This document shows positions 63,441-64,000 of a stretch of DNA of 64,000 bases, piece by piece. Origin of the DNA: Branchinecta lynchi (Eukaryota; Arthropoda; Branchiopoda; Anostraca; Branchinectidae); assembly GCA_023053575.1 (NCBI GenBank), contig JAKZAP010000001.1, forward strand, positions 15,144,849 to 15,208,848, read 5' to 3'. Position 1 is the first letter of the stretch, and each line of letters starts with the position of its first letter. Under the pieces are notes generated by a model. The model was given only the letters and a program-made list of their open reading frames with translations, was not told where the DNA came from and did not search any database. The translations under genes and the position numbers were made by a program.

Positions 63441-64000
63441 AAGTCGGCCCGGCCAAGAACTCGGCTATTTCCAGAATTTGGTATGTTATCCGACATATTT
63501 TAATCGAAGGAACGTATAGCAGAAATTATAGCAATACATTGTATTTAAAACCCAAACTTCACAAAATTCCATTATTAGTCGTCCTTGATTTTTTGGAAAC
63601 AGCGAAATAATGCGAAATCAAACTCATAATTAGGATTTACCCTGAAATTATTGCGCATTGTTCTTGGACATGTTATGACGTTTCAAACTGAAAATTATTC
63701 CCACGCTGATTGAAAACAAAATGGAACTTGCATTTTTTATCTGATGTGAACATATCATGTAATATTGAAATAAACTACTGTGACACACCGATAGTTGACT
63801 TTGACCACATTAAAGTATAACTTAAAAGGTCTTAGATAGGACAATCTAGTTACCCAGCACTTATTCACTTAAAGAAGCTTGAAAATCCAGCGAAGCTGCG
63901 TTACTTCGTTGCTCCACTATTCACGGATAATCGACTTCCAAATAGTGGAGTTTCATTGCTGATTCGTATGCTCTATGCGCTTGTATCTGTGTTGTAGGAT
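63441..64000. other. Unassigned intronic sequence
   Basis: Nothing recognised to the end of the window. Confidence 0.4.

Overview
This is eukaryotic DNA, almost certainly from a bilaterian invertebrate with a large, repeat-rich genome. The signs are one intron-bearing gene with consensus GTAAGT/GTAAGG donors and a pyrimidine-rich acceptor, several non-LTR retrotransposon (LINE) fragments, many non-autonomous DNA transposons, long homopolymer G/C runs and a eukaryote-type tRNA with A and B boxes. Nothing seen fixes the phylum. There is no operon structure, no bacterial gene and no CRISPR array.

The one confident host gene is a neuregulin-family ligand on the + strand. Exon 1 (25300-25807) encodes a signal peptide and a four-cysteine N-terminal domain. 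That domain resembles the N-terminal domain of vertebrate type II neuregulin-1 (glial growth factor). Exon 2 (59911-60073) encodes the first half of an Ig-like domain. The 34,103-bp intron between them is phase 1. The rest of the Ig domain and the EGF domain lie beyond the window. A TATA box with an initiator-like TCAG 33 bases downstream sits about 350 bases before the start codon.

Layout. 1-4.4 kb: a dead LINE split by a 1-kb foldback element with a 14-bp target duplication and a hammerhead-ribozyme-like motif. 4.4-12 kb: a decayed multi-exon coding relic (6.26-7.9 kb), diverged tandem repeats and a 66-bp tandem array. 12-24 kb: a dense cluster of one repeat family built on ~133-bp CCGG-rich monomers, with a nested palindromic foldback element (17.4-18.1 kb) and a 1.5-kb hAT-like element. 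24-25.8 kb: promoter and first exon of the neuregulin gene. 25.8-59.9 kb: its first intron, filled with hAT-like MITEs (8-bp duplications), Tc1/mariner-like MITEs (TA), a TTAA-duplicating element, foldbacks, more CCGG repeats and a nest of LINE fragments in both orientations, followed by a tRNA-Thr-like gene just before exon 2. 60-64 kb: start of intron 2, again repeats.

Most of the window is therefore mobile-element history around one developmental-ligand gene. The most unusual items are the hammerhead-like foldback family, the CCGG monomer family (nine copies), the multi-level palindromic foldback, and short sequence cores shared between otherwise different element families. All functional calls rest on reading the sequence and remembered family features; no database search was possible.
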